64,000 bases of DNA from Vaginella massiliensis (lineage in GTDB: Bacteria > Bacteroidota > Bacteroidia > Flavobacteriales > Weeksellaceae). The notes below the pieces were generated by a model, which saw only the letters and a program-made list of their open reading frames with translations, was not told where the DNA came from and did no database searches. A program made the translations under genes and the position numbers. Position 1 is the stretch's first letter; each line of letters starts with the position of its first letter. The stretch covers positions 509,238 through 573,237 of the forward strand of contig NZ_LT593747.1 in assembly GCF_900089075.1 (NCBI RefSeq). Reading direction: 5' to 3'. This document shows, in pieces, positions 17,296 to 26,338 of this stretch.

Positions 17296-17793
17296 TCAAG
17301 AAGATTTCTCGTCTGCCGAAGGGCCATAAATTCCAGGCAACGGAATATCCAAAAGTCGCATATAAACGGTGAGTTGACCGCGATGATGAATTAAATGATT
17401 CTGAATGATGAAACGAAAACTTGCTACTTTTGGCATTTGTGCTATCAGGTGCTCACCTGCCATCAATTTCCAGTCGGCATCCCAATCTGACGCAGAAAAT
17501 TTTTCTAATACCAATTTACTTTCCTCCCGAAAAGACTCCAATTTCGTTATAAGTTGTGCGACATTGTCGATTTTAGAGGGTTGATAATCTTTGTGAAAGT
17601 CGTATACCTCTTTCGTAATTCCTTCTACAACCCAGCCGTGCAATTCTACTATATGATTTGCCAATTCGCCCAATGTCATGGATTTTGGATGCGGTTTGTA
17701 GGTCAAATGTTGATCTTCGATTTTTTCTAATAATCGTTTTGTATTGGTGATTTCTCGATCGATTTCGATCATGTTGAGTGGTGTAAGTTCCAT
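17296..17793 (-). CDS. DinB family protein
   Basis: A 165-residue four-helix-bundle protein of the DinB/YfiT superfamily. The three metal-binding histidines are present at expected places: one in the first half (LANHIVELHGW) and two in LIHHRGQLTVYMRLL near the C-terminus. Members are thiol-dependent or metal-dependent enzymes of mostly unknown substrate; the link to DNA damage is historical. It stands alone between terminators on the minus strand. Confidence 0.88.
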   Translation of the reverse strand: MELTPLNMIEIDREITNTKRLLEKIEDQHLTYKPHPKSMTLGELANHIVELHGWVVEGITKEVYDFHKDYQPSKIDNVAQLITKLESFREESKLVLEKFSASDWDADWKLMAGEHLIAQMPKVASFRFIIQNHLIHHRGQLTVYMRLLDIPLPGIYGPSADEKSS

Positions 17794-17815
17794 TTTATCA
17801 ATTTTTTATAAATAT

Positions 17816-17849
17816 AAAAAAATCCGAGCATTCATACCCGGATTTTTTT
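17816..17849. terminator. Intrinsic terminator after the M16 operon
   Basis: Inverted arms AAAAAAATCCG and CGGATTTTTTT around an 11-base loop give a GC-poor stem flanked by A and T runs, working for the M16 operon on the minus strand and possibly in both directions. Confidence 0.75.
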
Positions 17850-17869
17850 CAATCATTTTTTATGCTTTC

Positions 17870-19915
17870 TTATTTGAAATCAGCATCTGAGACATTTTTG
17901 TTGACAACAATTTTATCGAATGTTGCCACCATCGTTTGTCCACCACCAACAATCTCTTCTTTGGTTGGGAATAAAATGCCATCGAAGGCTTTGTATTCGC
18001 TATAGATTGTAGCAGTATCTACGGCACCCATTTCAGTATCTATCACCATGCTCACTTTGTGCAACAAGCCTGTCTTGGTGTCGTAATATTCGGTGCGATT
18101 TGCATCTTTTATCACTACTTTGTAAACCTCTTTACCGTCTAAGGTTTCGATGCCTTCTACGACAGCCTTGGTGAAATTAGAAGATAATACTGGGAAATTT
18201 GCATTGTATCCTTTCAACGATTTCACCTCCGATTCTCCAAATTCTTTCTTTTGTCCCATTTGCGACATATAGCCTTTGGTGCCATCGAACATGGTTTTGA
18301 TTTCCATTCCCATTATTTTTATCGTACTCAGCGATTTGTCTGGGTTCGAAGTTTTTACCGTATATTCACCTTTCATACCCATCAACTCGAGCGCACCCAT
18401 TTTATTTACCGTTTTCACTTTTTCAACATTCGCTTTCCCTCCCACGGCTTTTAAGAAGTTTTCTGCGATTTGCTGAGTTGTGGTATCGGTTGTTTTTTTG
18501 CTCGTAGCCGGATCAGCCATTTTATTTCCATAACTATCGTAGAAATTCACTGGGTAATTCAATGCTTTCAATCCCTCGCTTATTTCGCTTGCCTTGCCCG
18601 TTACGATAATTTTTGCTTGGTCTGGTCTGAAATATTTTTTAGAAACGCGTAAAACATCATCCACGGTAACTTTGTTGATGTTTTTGATATAATCTGCATA
18701 AAAACTGTCTGACAAGCCTTCTGTTTTCTTTATTAATGCTTGGCTGGCAACGGTTTCTGGTCTTTCTAATGATAAAACGAAATTGCCTAAGAATTTAGCT
18801 TTTACATTTTCTAAAGTTTCTTGATCTACTTTTTCTAACGTCATCGATCGGATCTCTTTCATAGTTTCTACCACGGCTTTGTCGGTGACTTCGTTGCGTA
18901 CGGTTGCGTTGGTCGAGAAATTCCCAATGTATCGAGAATCCGACACGCCTCCGCGTGCACCATAGGTCCAACCATTTGCTTCGCGCAAATTCATATTCAG
19001 TTTTGAATTGAAATCTCCACCCAAAATAGTAGATGCAACCAACACTGCATAGTAATCTGGGTCTTTTTTGGTCAGATTCACAGGATACGATACCGCCACG
19101 ACAGATTGTACGGCATTTGGCATATTGACCACATCAACTTCTGTTTTCTTTACCTCTTCAACCTTGGGCAAGTCAGCAATTTTCAGATTAACTTTTTTCC
19201 ATTTGCTTAAATGTTTTTCGGCTAATTTCTTTGCTTTTTTCGCATCGATATCTCCCACAAAAATCAAATAGGCATTGTCTGGACGATAATAATTGGTATA
19301 ATAATGCTGCACATCGGTCAAGGTGAGTTTTTCGATATTTTCTTTAGAATCGTATTCCGAAAACGGATGAGCAGCACCGTAAGTTAGCATTTTACGAACC
19401 CGAGATGCCGCCACATCTACGCTTTTCTCATCAGCTTTCAAACCTTCAAGATAACGATTTTTTACCGATTCGAATTCGTTTTGTGTAAAATTTGGATTGA
19501 TGACTCCGTCTGCAAAATAACCGAAAACTTCGTCAAAAAAACGAGTAAGCGATGAAGCAGATGCTCCACTACCCCAATAATTCACTCGAGCTCCTAATTG
19601 ATCGATTTTTTGGTTGAAATCGTCTTTCGAGATGCCTTTGGTTCCTGTTCCTAACATTTCACCAAGTAAATTTTCAACTCCTTTTTTAGAACCTAACGCA
19701 AATGGTTTGTTGTCTATATTCAAAGTTGCACTCACGTGAGGTAATTTATGATTTTCGACTACAATTACCGTGAGTCCATTACTCAGTTTGAACTCGTGCG
19801 ATTTTCCTAAATTTACGGTAGGCGATGGTCCTGCTTTTGGCATCGGACGATCGATCTGTGCACTAAGCGATACGGCTAAAAAAGCAAAAGCAAGTGATAA
19901 TATTTTTGTTTTCAT
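17870..19915 (-). CDS. M16 peptidase-like protein, inactive type, with C-terminal extension
   Basis: A 681-residue secreted protein (signal peptide ending LSAQ). Two M16 (insulinase/pitrilysin-like) halves are recognizable, but the zinc motif HxxEH is absent: the corresponding helix reads GVENLLGEMLGTG. About 200 extra residues follow the M16 part (from TTQQIAENFLKAVGG), resembling a lipoprotein-binding LolA/LppX-like beta domain. In Bacteroidota such inactive subunits pair with an active M16 partner, which here is encoded just upstream with a 16-base gap. It probably works in the periplasm as half of a heterodimeric peptidase. Confidence 0.88.
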   Translation of the reverse strand: MKTKILSLAFAFLAVSLSAQIDRPMPKAGPSPTVNLGKSHEFKLSNGLTVIVVENHKLPHVSATLNIDNKPFALGSKKGVENLLGEMLGTGTKGISKDDFNQKIDQLGARVNYWGSGASASSLTRFFDEVFGYFADGVINPNFTQNEFESVKNRYLEGLKADEKSVDVAASRVRKMLTYGAAHPFSEYDSKENIEKLTLTDVQHYYTNYYRPDNAYLIFVGDIDAKKAKKLAEKHLSKWKKVNLKIADLPKVEEVKKTEVDVVNMPNAVQSVVAVSYPVNLTKKDPDYYAVLVASTILGGDFNSKLNMNLREANGWTYGARGGVSDSRYIGNFSTNATVRNEVTDKAVVETMKEIRSMTLEKVDQETLENVKAKFLGNFVLSLERPETVASQALIKKTEGLSDSFYADYIKNINKVTVDDVLRVSKKYFRPDQAKIIVTGKASEISEGLKALNYPVNFYDSYGNKMADPATSKKTTDTTTQQIAENFLKAVGGKANVEKVKTVNKMGALELMGMKGEYTVKTSNPDKSLSTIKIMGMEIKTMFDGTKGYMSQMGQKKEFGESEVKSLKGYNANFPVLSSNFTKAVVEGIETLDGKEVYKVVIKDANRTEYYDTKTGLLHKVSMVIDTEMGAVDTATIYSEYKAFDGILFPTKEEIVGGGQTMVATFDKIVVNKNVSDADFK

Positions 19916-19931
19916 TTGATTTCTTTGTTAA

Positions 19932-21260
19932 TTATTTTTTAGTTTCTGCATTATCGGCCTGTGGTAAATAATTTACAATCACACGCTGATTTTTCCCTAA
20001 ATATTTTTTTGCCACATTTTGGATATCTTGTCTTGTCACCGAATGGTACATATCCAATTCGGTATTCACTTTATTGGTATCGCCTTGCAGCATGTAGGCA
20101 TCTGCCAAAGCGTGTGCAATATTCTCTACTCCAGAACGTTGGGCAACAAAATTATTTTCTACTGTATTTAATAATTTTTGATAATCTTGCTCAGAAATCA
20201 AATTATTTTGAACCTTTTCGATATCTTTCTGAATCTCGTTTTCTAATGTTTCTAACGATACTTTACCTTGCGGCAAAACGCCAATGGTGTAAATTCCGTA
20301 ATCTTCTTGTTGACGATTGAAGGCAAAGATTTGCAAAGCTTGCTTGGTTTCGTCTACATATTTTTTGTACAAAACAGAACTTTTACCACCGGTGAGGTAG
20401 GTCGACAACATGTCCAACGCATAGGCGTCTTTAGATTTGTTGTCAGAGGTGCGATAGTTGATTGCCAATAATGGAATCTGAATGTTAGAATCGTATTCTG
20501 TAACGCGTTTTTCTTTGGTAATTGGATCTTCTTTCGGGAAAGATTTTTTCACCTCTGCACCACGAGGAATAATGCCAAAATATTGGTCGATCAATTTTTT
20601 AACTTCGTCTTTTTTGAAGTCACCAGCAACCACCAAAACGGCGTTGTTTGGCACATAATACTTTTTGCTAAAATACTGAAAATCTTCTAGTTTGGCACTG
20701 CTCAAATCTTCGAACGAACCGATCACACTCCAACGATAAGGATGTTTATCGAAAACGTGAGGTGACAAAGATTCACCGTAAGCAAAACGACCATAAGGCT
20801 GATTGTCTAAACGTTGTCTTTTTTCTTCTTTTACAACCTCTTTTTGGGTTTCTACTCCAATATCATTAATGATGGGTTGCAACATACGATCAGATTCCAT
20901 CCACAAGCCGATTTCTAAATTATTCGATGGAAATGTTTCGTAATAATAGGTTCTATCTGCTGTTGTATTCGCGTTGTTTCTTCCGCCATGCGAAGAGACT
21001 ATTTTGAACCATTCACCTCTTTGAATGTTATGCGTTCCTTCGAACAACAAATGTTCAAAAAAGTGCGCAAATCCAGTTTTACCAACTTGTTCGTCTTTTG
21101 ATCCTACGTGGTACATCACTGATGTAGTGACAACCGGAGCCGTATTATCTTGATGTAAAATCACATGCAATCCATTTGATAATGTATATTCTTCAAATTC
21201 TATCTTCTGAGCGAATAATGAAGATCCTACCAAAACTAGCGATAGTAATAATTTTTTCAT
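19932..21260 (-). CDS. M16 family zinc metallopeptidase, active subunit
   Basis: A 442-residue secreted peptidase (signal peptide MKKLLLSLVLVGSSLFAQ). The inverted zinc motif is intact (FAHFFEHLLFEGT near residue 66) with the downstream zinc-ligand Glu expected in the ETQKEVVKEEKRQ helix. The C-terminal M16 half follows. These enzymes degrade short peptides in a closed chamber. It is the first gene of the pair with the inactive M16 protein and likely supplies the catalytic site. Confidence 0.92.
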   Translation of the reverse strand: MKKLLLSLVLVGSSLFAQKIEFEEYTLSNGLHVILHQDNTAPVVTTSVMYHVGSKDEQVGKTGFAHFFEHLLFEGTHNIQRGEWFKIVSSHGGRNNANTTADRTYYYETFPSNNLEIGLWMESDRMLQPIINDIGVETQKEVVKEEKRQRLDNQPYGRFAYGESLSPHVFDKHPYRWSVIGSFEDLSSAKLEDFQYFSKKYYVPNNAVLVVAGDFKKDEVKKLIDQYFGIIPRGAEVKKSFPKEDPITKEKRVTEYDSNIQIPLLAINYRTSDNKSKDAYALDMLSTYLTGGKSSVLYKKYVDETKQALQIFAFNRQQEDYGIYTIGVLPQGKVSLETLENEIQKDIEKVQNNLISEQDYQKLLNTVENNFVAQRSGVENIAHALADAYMLQGDTNKVNTELDMYHSVTRQDIQNVAKKYLGKNQRVIVNYLPQADNAETKK

Positions 21261-21343
21261 TTTTAATACTTAATTTCTTTACTAATTAGTTCTAAAGATA
21301 CTACTCTTTGTTACAAACAAATCGTAAATTCGACAAAAAATTT

Positions 21344-22144
21344 ATGAGCTTAGAAGAAATCATTGGTTTTGTAAGTGCATTATTCATCGGCTTGGTCTTA
21401 GGACTCATGGGTGGTGGCGGGTCTATATTAGCGGTGCCTGTTCTCGCTTATTTGTTTGATTTTGACGAAAAAGTTGCTACCGCCTACTCCCTATTCATTG
21501 TGGGTTCTACGAGTTTGGTTGGCGGCATAAAACAGGCTATCAACAAAATGGTCGATTGGCGTGCTGTTTTTATATTCGGGATTCCTGCAGTGGTCGGTGT
21601 TTCTATCGTCCGGTTGTTTGTAGTGCCCAATTTGCCCGAAAATTTATTCAAGATTGGAGATTTTATGGTCACAAGACGAATGGGTATGTTTGGTCTTTTT
21701 TCTGTTTTGATGCTTTTCGCCGCCATTTCTATTCTCAGTAATCGACAAGGACCACTTCGAAAACAAAAATCCAAATTTCACCCCTTACTTCTGTCAGAAG
21801 GTTTTTTCATTGGTAGCCTTACGGGTTTGGTTGGTGCTGGTGGCGGTTTCTTAATCGTGCCTGCACTCATGGTAATTGCTCAATTAGAAATCAAAAGAGC
21901 CGCGGCGACCTCTTTATTCATCATTGCAACCAATTCGCTCATCGGTTTTTTTATTGGCGACGTGATGCATTTGGAAATAGATTGGCTTTTTCTGTTGGAA
22001 TTTGTGAGTATTTCGATGATTGGAATTTTGATAGGAACCTACTTAGCCAAAAAAGTTTCGACTCCGAAAATGAAAAGAATGTTTGCGTTTTTCATCATTG
22101 CCATGGCGATATTTATCTTTATAGAGGAATTTATTTTAAACTAA
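21344..22144 (+). CDS. TauE/SafE family sulfite/anion exporter
   Basis: A 266-residue membrane protein with about seven to eight transmembrane helices. Two glycine-rich repeats mark the family: GLMGGGGSILAVPVL near the start and GLVGAGGGFLIVPAL in the second half. The ATG at 21344 (MSLEEIIGF) is preferred over an upstream TTG. Relatives move sulfite, sulfoacetate or sulfide-derived anions. It opens an operon with a TPMT-like methyltransferase (4-base gap) and an MBL-rhodanese protein, so sulfur oxyanion export is a sensible guess. Confidence 0.88.
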   Translation: MSLEEIIGFVSALFIGLVLGLMGGGGSILAVPVLAYLFDFDEKVATAYSLFIVGSTSLVGGIKQAINKMVDWRAVFIFGIPAVVGVSIVRLFVVPNLPENLFKIGDFMVTRRMGMFGLFSVLMLFAAISILSNRQGPLRKQKSKFHPLLLSEGFFIGSLTGLVGAGGGFLIVPALMVIAQLEIKRAAATSLFIIATNSLIGFFIGDVMHLEIDWLFLLEFVSISMIGILIGTYLAKKVSTPKMKRMFAFFIIAMAIFIFIEEFILN

Positions 22145-22148
22145 AAAC

Positions 22149-22745
22149 ATGAAAAAATTTGATGCAATTTTTTGGGATGAAAGGTATAGAAACAATCTTA
22201 CCCAATGGGATGCTCGAACCATTACGACACCCTTGCAACACTACATCGATCAGCTAGAAGATCAGCACCTCAAGATTTTGATCCCAGGTTGTGGCAATGC
22301 ACACGAAGCAGAATATTTGGTGAGTAAAGGTTTTCGCGATATTACGCTGTTGGATTACTCATTGGTTTTGGTTGAAAAGTTAAAAGAGAAATTCAAAAAC
22401 ACTCCAGAAATCTGCATCGTAAACGAAGATTTTTTCGACCATGAAGCTCGATATGATTTGATTTTGGAACAGACCTTTTTTTGTTCCCTTCATCCAACGC
22501 AACGAAATCATTATGTTGAAAAAATAAAACAATTATTGAAACCCAACGGAAAATTGGTTGGCGTATTATTTGGAATAGATTTCGGTAAAGATCATCCACC
22601 TTTTGGAGGAACAATTGAAGAATACCGCAGGTATTTCGAAAACGATTTCGAAATTATAAAACTCGAAGAATGTCATAACTCTATCAAACCTCGAAAAGAT
22701 ACAGAAATTTTCATAAATTTGCAATATAACACTTACAAACCATGA
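22149..22745 (+). CDS. Thiopurine methyltransferase-like SAM methyltransferase
   Basis: A 198-residue methyltransferase of the TPMT family. It has FWDERYRNNLTQWD at the N-terminus, SAM motif I as LIPGCGNAHEAEYL, DYSLVLVEKL and a TFFCSLHP segment as found in thiol/selenol methyltransferases. Bacterial members methylate thiols, selenium or tellurium compounds. It overlaps the next gene by 4 bases (ATGA), so translation is coupled to the sulfur-processing MBL-rhodanese protein. Confidence 0.87.
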   Translation: MKKFDAIFWDERYRNNLTQWDARTITTPLQHYIDQLEDQHLKILIPGCGNAHEAEYLVSKGFRDITLLDYSLVLVEKLKEKFKNTPEICIVNEDFFDHEARYDLILEQTFFCSLHPTQRNHYVEKIKQLLKPNGKLVGVLFGIDFGKDHPPFGGTIEEYRRYFENDFEIIKLEECHNSIKPRKDTEIFINLQYNTYKP

Positions 22746-24154
22746 TAATAGAACAAATCTATACCGGATGCTTAGCACAAGGAGCCTACTATATAGAATC
22801 TAATGGTGAGGTTGCCATCATCGATCCTTTGCGTGAAACCCAGTCGTATATCGACAAGGCAAATGCTCATCATGCTAAGATAAAATACATTTTCGAAACT
22901 CATTTTCATGCAGATTTTGTTTCAGGACATGTAGATTTAGCCCAAAAAACAGGTGCGACCATTGTATATGGACCAACGGCAAACCCCACATTCGATGCAC
23001 ATATAGCACATGATGGCGAAACGTTTCAGTTGGGAGATGTCAGCATTACAGCAATTCATACTCCTGGCCACACCCTAGAGAGCACGACCTATTTATTGAA
23101 AGACGAAAACGGAAAAGAAACGGCAATATTTACTGGCGATACACTATTTATAGGTGATGTAGGACGTCCAGATTTAGCTCAAAAATTAAACAACGATCTT
23201 ACTCAAGAAAAGCTCGCTGGCATGTTGTACGATTCGTTGCACAACAAAATTTTACCTTTGGCAGATGACATTATAGTATATCCTGCTCATGGTGCAGGCT
23301 CGGCTTGTGGTAAAAATATGAGCAAAGAAACCTTTGACACCTTAGGCAATCAGAAGGTAAAAAATTACGGATTGGATGTCAATTTGTCTAAAGAAGATTT
23401 TATAAACGAACTCATCGATGGGCTTTTACCTCCGCCTTTTTACTTTCCAGAAAATGTACGATTGAATATCAACGGTTATGAATCTTTGGATACGATTCTC
23501 AATCGTGGAAAGAAAGCTTTATCGGTAGAAGAATTTGAACAAATTGCAAACGAAACGCAAGCTTTGTTATTGGACGTTCGTGATCCGCAAATCTTTGCTG
23601 CCGGATTTATTCCAAATTCAATCAACATAGGGCTCAAAGGACAATTTGCTCCTTGGGTTGGCACTTTGATAAAAGATTTGAAACAGCCAATTTTGCTGAT
23701 CACCGATAAAGGAATGGAAGAAGAAGCTATCATGCGTCTTGCACGTGTTGGTTACGACAATGCAATTGGTTATTTGGATGGCGGATTTGACGCGTGGAAA
23801 GATGCAGAAAAAGAATTTGACGAAATCGTATCGATTACGCCAGAAGAATTTGTAGAATTGGTCGACGAAGGAGAATTGAAAGTGCTAGACGTTCGTAAAC
23901 CTGGAGAGTACAATGCGGCTCATATAAAAGATGCAACTTTGGCTCCGCTAGATTTCATAAATGAAAGCATGAATCTTGTAGACCCAGAGGAGACCTATCT
24001 GGTACACTGCGCTGGTGGCTATCGTTCGATGATTTTCACTTCTATTCTGAGAGCTAGAGGTTACGAAAATCTAATAGACGTAGCTGGTGGCTTTGGTAAA
24101 ATAAAAGAAGTACCTGGCGCTAATATTGTAACAAATGCTTGTTCGATGAACTAG
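22742..24154 (+). CDS. MBL-fold hydrolase fused to two rhodanese domains
   Basis: A 470-residue protein. Residues about 1-240 form a metallo-beta-lactamase domain like persulfide dioxygenases (ETHFHADFVSGH metal site, HTPGHT, TGDTLFIGDVGRPD, YPAHGAGS). Two rhodanese domains follow. The first has LLDVRDPQIF but carries TDKG where the catalytic Cys loop should be, so it is inactive. The second has HCAGGYRS with the catalytic Cys. Such proteins oxidize glutathione- or protein-bound persulfide and pass sulfane sulfur. With the TauE/SafE and TPMT-like genes it forms a sulfur-handling operon. Confidence 0.91.
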   Translation: MIIEQIYTGCLAQGAYYIESNGEVAIIDPLRETQSYIDKANAHHAKIKYIFETHFHADFVSGHVDLAQKTGATIVYGPTANPTFDAHIAHDGETFQLGDVSITAIHTPGHTLESTTYLLKDENGKETAIFTGDTLFIGDVGRPDLAQKLNNDLTQEKLAGMLYDSLHNKILPLADDIIVYPAHGAGSACGKNMSKETFDTLGNQKVKNYGLDVNLSKEDFINELIDGLLPPPFYFPENVRLNINGYESLDTILNRGKKALSVEEFEQIANETQALLLDVRDPQIFAAGFIPNSINIGLKGQFAPWVGTLIKDLKQPILLITDKGMEEEAIMRLARVGYDNAIGYLDGGFDAWKDAEKEFDEIVSITPEEFVELVDEGELKVLDVRKPGEYNAAHIKDATLAPLDFINESMNLVDPEETYLVHCAGGYRSMIFTSILRARGYENLIDVAGGFGKIKEVPGANIVTNACSMN

Positions 24155-24176
24155 AATATGCAATAATAATATTGAT

Positions 24177-24206
24177 AAAAAAGAGAGCCAAAAGGCTCTC
24201 TTTTTT
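24177..24206. terminator. Bidirectional terminator
   Basis: A perfect stem AAGAGAGCC / GGCTCTCTT with an AAAA loop, with A and T tracts on the two sides, lies between the convergent MBL-rhodanese and acyl-CoA synthetase genes and can stop both. Confidence 0.92.
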
Positions 24207-25959
24207 ATCTTCCGTACAATTCTTCGTATTCTTTTTTGTATTTATCCAAGATATTTTTTCTTTTCAACTTCAGTGTTGGGGTTAATTCTCCTGTGTCAAC
24301 AGACCATTCATCCGCAACAAGCGCAAATTTTTTCACCTGTTCCCAATGTCCTAATCCTTTATTTAGAGTGTCTACTTCTTTCTGAATCGTATCGATTACT
24401 GATTGATTTTTTATCAATTCTTCACGAGATAATTTATCACCAAACTGAATGAATTTTTCAAAAGCAGGCAGAATAAAGGCAGTCGGCATTTTTTCTCCTT
24501 CACCCACCACCATTATTTGTTCGATATAAGGTGATTGCTTCATCAGGTTCTCGATCAGTTGTGGTGCAATGTATTTACCTCCAGAGGTTTTGAAAATTTC
24601 TTTTTTGCGATCTGTAATTTTCAACAAACCATTTTCCAAAACACCAATATCCCCTGTTTTGAAGTATCCGTCGGCAGTAAAGGCTTCGGCTGTTTTTTCT
24701 TCATCTTTATAGTAGGCTTTCATCACATTAGGTCCTTTTACAAGAATTTCACCGTCATCGGCAATTTTTACATCAACACCTTTGAGCGGAGCTCCTACCG
24801 TTCCGATTCCAAACATTCCTTTTTCCATCTTATTTACAGAGATTACCGGAGAAGTCTCGGTAAGTCCGTAACCCTCTAAAATTGGGATTCCAGCTCCCCA
24901 GAAAATATGGTTGAGTCTCGAAGCTAATGCCGCAGAACCCGACACCATCACGCGCAATTCTCCTCCTACTCCTTCTTTCCATTTACTGAAAACCAATTTG
25001 CTTGCAAGTGCATGTTTTAGTCGATACATGAATCCATAATTTTTGTAAGGCTCGTAGTTTTCGACCAGTTTCAACGACCACATGAAAATTTTAGTTTTCA
25101 ATCCGCCAGCAGCAGCTCCAGTAGTGTAAATTTTATCGTACACTTTTTCTACCAATCGTGGCACCACAGTCATGACATGTGGTTTTACTTCTTTCATATT
25201 CTCACCCAAAGCATCGATACTCTCGGCATAATAGATTCCGATATTTTTGTATTGATACAAATAGATCAGCATTCTCTCGAATACGTGATTGATTGGCAAG
25301 AACGATAAGGCGCGCGCATCTTTCGGGAAATCTGGAACTCGCTCATCACTCATCAAAACATTGCTTACGATATTTTCGTGTGTCAAGACTACTCCTTTTG
25401 GTTTTCCGGTTGTTCCAGAAGTATAAATGATGGTCGCCACATCGGATGGTTTCACCAATTTTTTCAGTTCGTCTACTTCGGTTTGTGTTGATGAATCTTT
25501 TCCTAAGTCTAAAATTTCTGACCAGTTTGCGGCGCCAGCAACTTCGTCAAAAGTATAAATCCCCGAAAGAAGTGGCACATTTGCCTTGGCATTCAAGACT
25601 TTTTCGTACAATTCTTTATCCGAAACGATACAAATTTTACAATCTGAATTCGACAAAATATATTCGTAATCAACTGGGGACAATGTCGGATACAATGGCA
25701 CCGAAATTGCTCCAACTTGCTGTATACCAATATCACAGATATTCCATTCGGTTCTATTGTTAGAGGTTACGATTGCAATTTTATCTTGCGGTTTTATTCC
25801 CAACTTCAACAAACCTCTACTGAACGTGTTTGCCTTGTTTACATATTCTTTCGTAGATGTTTTCACCCACTCGCCATTGATTTTGCTCACGAGTGCGTCT
25901 TCTTTTGGGTTATTTTCTAATTGGTTATAGATAAAATCAAATAAACGTGTAAATTTCAT
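24205..25959 (-). CDS. Long-chain acyl-CoA synthetase (AMP-forming)
   Basis: A 584-residue ANL-superfamily ligase. It shows the P-loop-like YTSGTTGKPKGVVLTHE, the A5 motif EGYGLTETSP and the A8 hinge YFKTGDIG / ITDRKKEIFKTSGGKYIAP. The long FadD form activates fatty acids to acyl-CoA, with AMP and pyrophosphate released. It is alone on its transcript, next to a terminator at its 3' end. Chain-length preference cannot be read from sequence. Confidence 0.93.
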   Translation of the reverse strand: MKFTRLFDFIYNQLENNPKEDALVSKINGEWVKTSTKEYVNKANTFSRGLLKLGIKPQDKIAIVTSNNRTEWNICDIGIQQVGAISVPLYPTLSPVDYEYILSNSDCKICIVSDKELYEKVLNAKANVPLLSGIYTFDEVAGAANWSEILDLGKDSSTQTEVDELKKLVKPSDVATIIYTSGTTGKPKGVVLTHENIVSNVLMSDERVPDFPKDARALSFLPINHVFERMLIYLYQYKNIGIYYAESIDALGENMKEVKPHVMTVVPRLVEKVYDKIYTTGAAAGGLKTKIFMWSLKLVENYEPYKNYGFMYRLKHALASKLVFSKWKEGVGGELRVMVSGSAALASRLNHIFWGAGIPILEGYGLTETSPVISVNKMEKGMFGIGTVGAPLKGVDVKIADDGEILVKGPNVMKAYYKDEEKTAEAFTADGYFKTGDIGVLENGLLKITDRKKEIFKTSGGKYIAPQLIENLMKQSPYIEQIMVVGEGEKMPTAFILPAFEKFIQFGDKLSREELIKNQSVIDTIQKEVDTLNKGLGHWEQVKKFALVADEWSVDTGELTPTLKLKRKNILDKYKKEYEELYGR

Positions 25960-26080
25960 TTAAACTCAGTGTTAGTATAATTCGATTCGCAAAATAATAT
26001 TTATTTTTAAATATTTTTAAAAATATCATCAAGAAATCTAAAAAATGACTTTTTCTTTTGGTACAAAAGTTATGGCGCTG

Positions 26081-26326
26081 TTAATCGATATCATCAGCTT
26101 CATCATACAAATCCATTTCGCGATCAAAAAAAACATAAGCTTGCTCTACCAAAGCCGTCATTTCTTCTTCGAATACTGCGTCTGAATCTTCTTCGTTCAA
26201 TTCTTCGAAAAATTCGACATCTTCGTTCTCAACATCCAAAAGAAATCTAGGATATTCGGTATGCAAAATGAAAATCTTTTCTGGAAATTCTGAATTGTCT
26301 GCGATTAAAAATTTTGGTAATTCCAT
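26081..26326 (-). CDS. Small acidic protein, unknown function
   Basis: An 81-residue protein with no signal peptide or membrane segment. It starts MELPKFLIADNSEFPEKIF, then becomes strongly acidic (many Glu/Asp, tail DLYDEADDID). It appears to be a real gene: it sits 12 bases after the MATE gene on the same strand, has sensible codon use and resembles conserved small Flavobacteriia proteins found beside transporters or NAD-metabolism genes. Function not recognized. Confidence 0.7.
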   Translation of the reverse strand: MELPKFLIADNSEFPEKIFILHTEYPRFLLDVENEDVEFFEELNEEDSDAVFEEEMTALVEQAYVFFDREMDLYDEADDID

Positions 26327-26338
26327 ATTGTATGCTAT

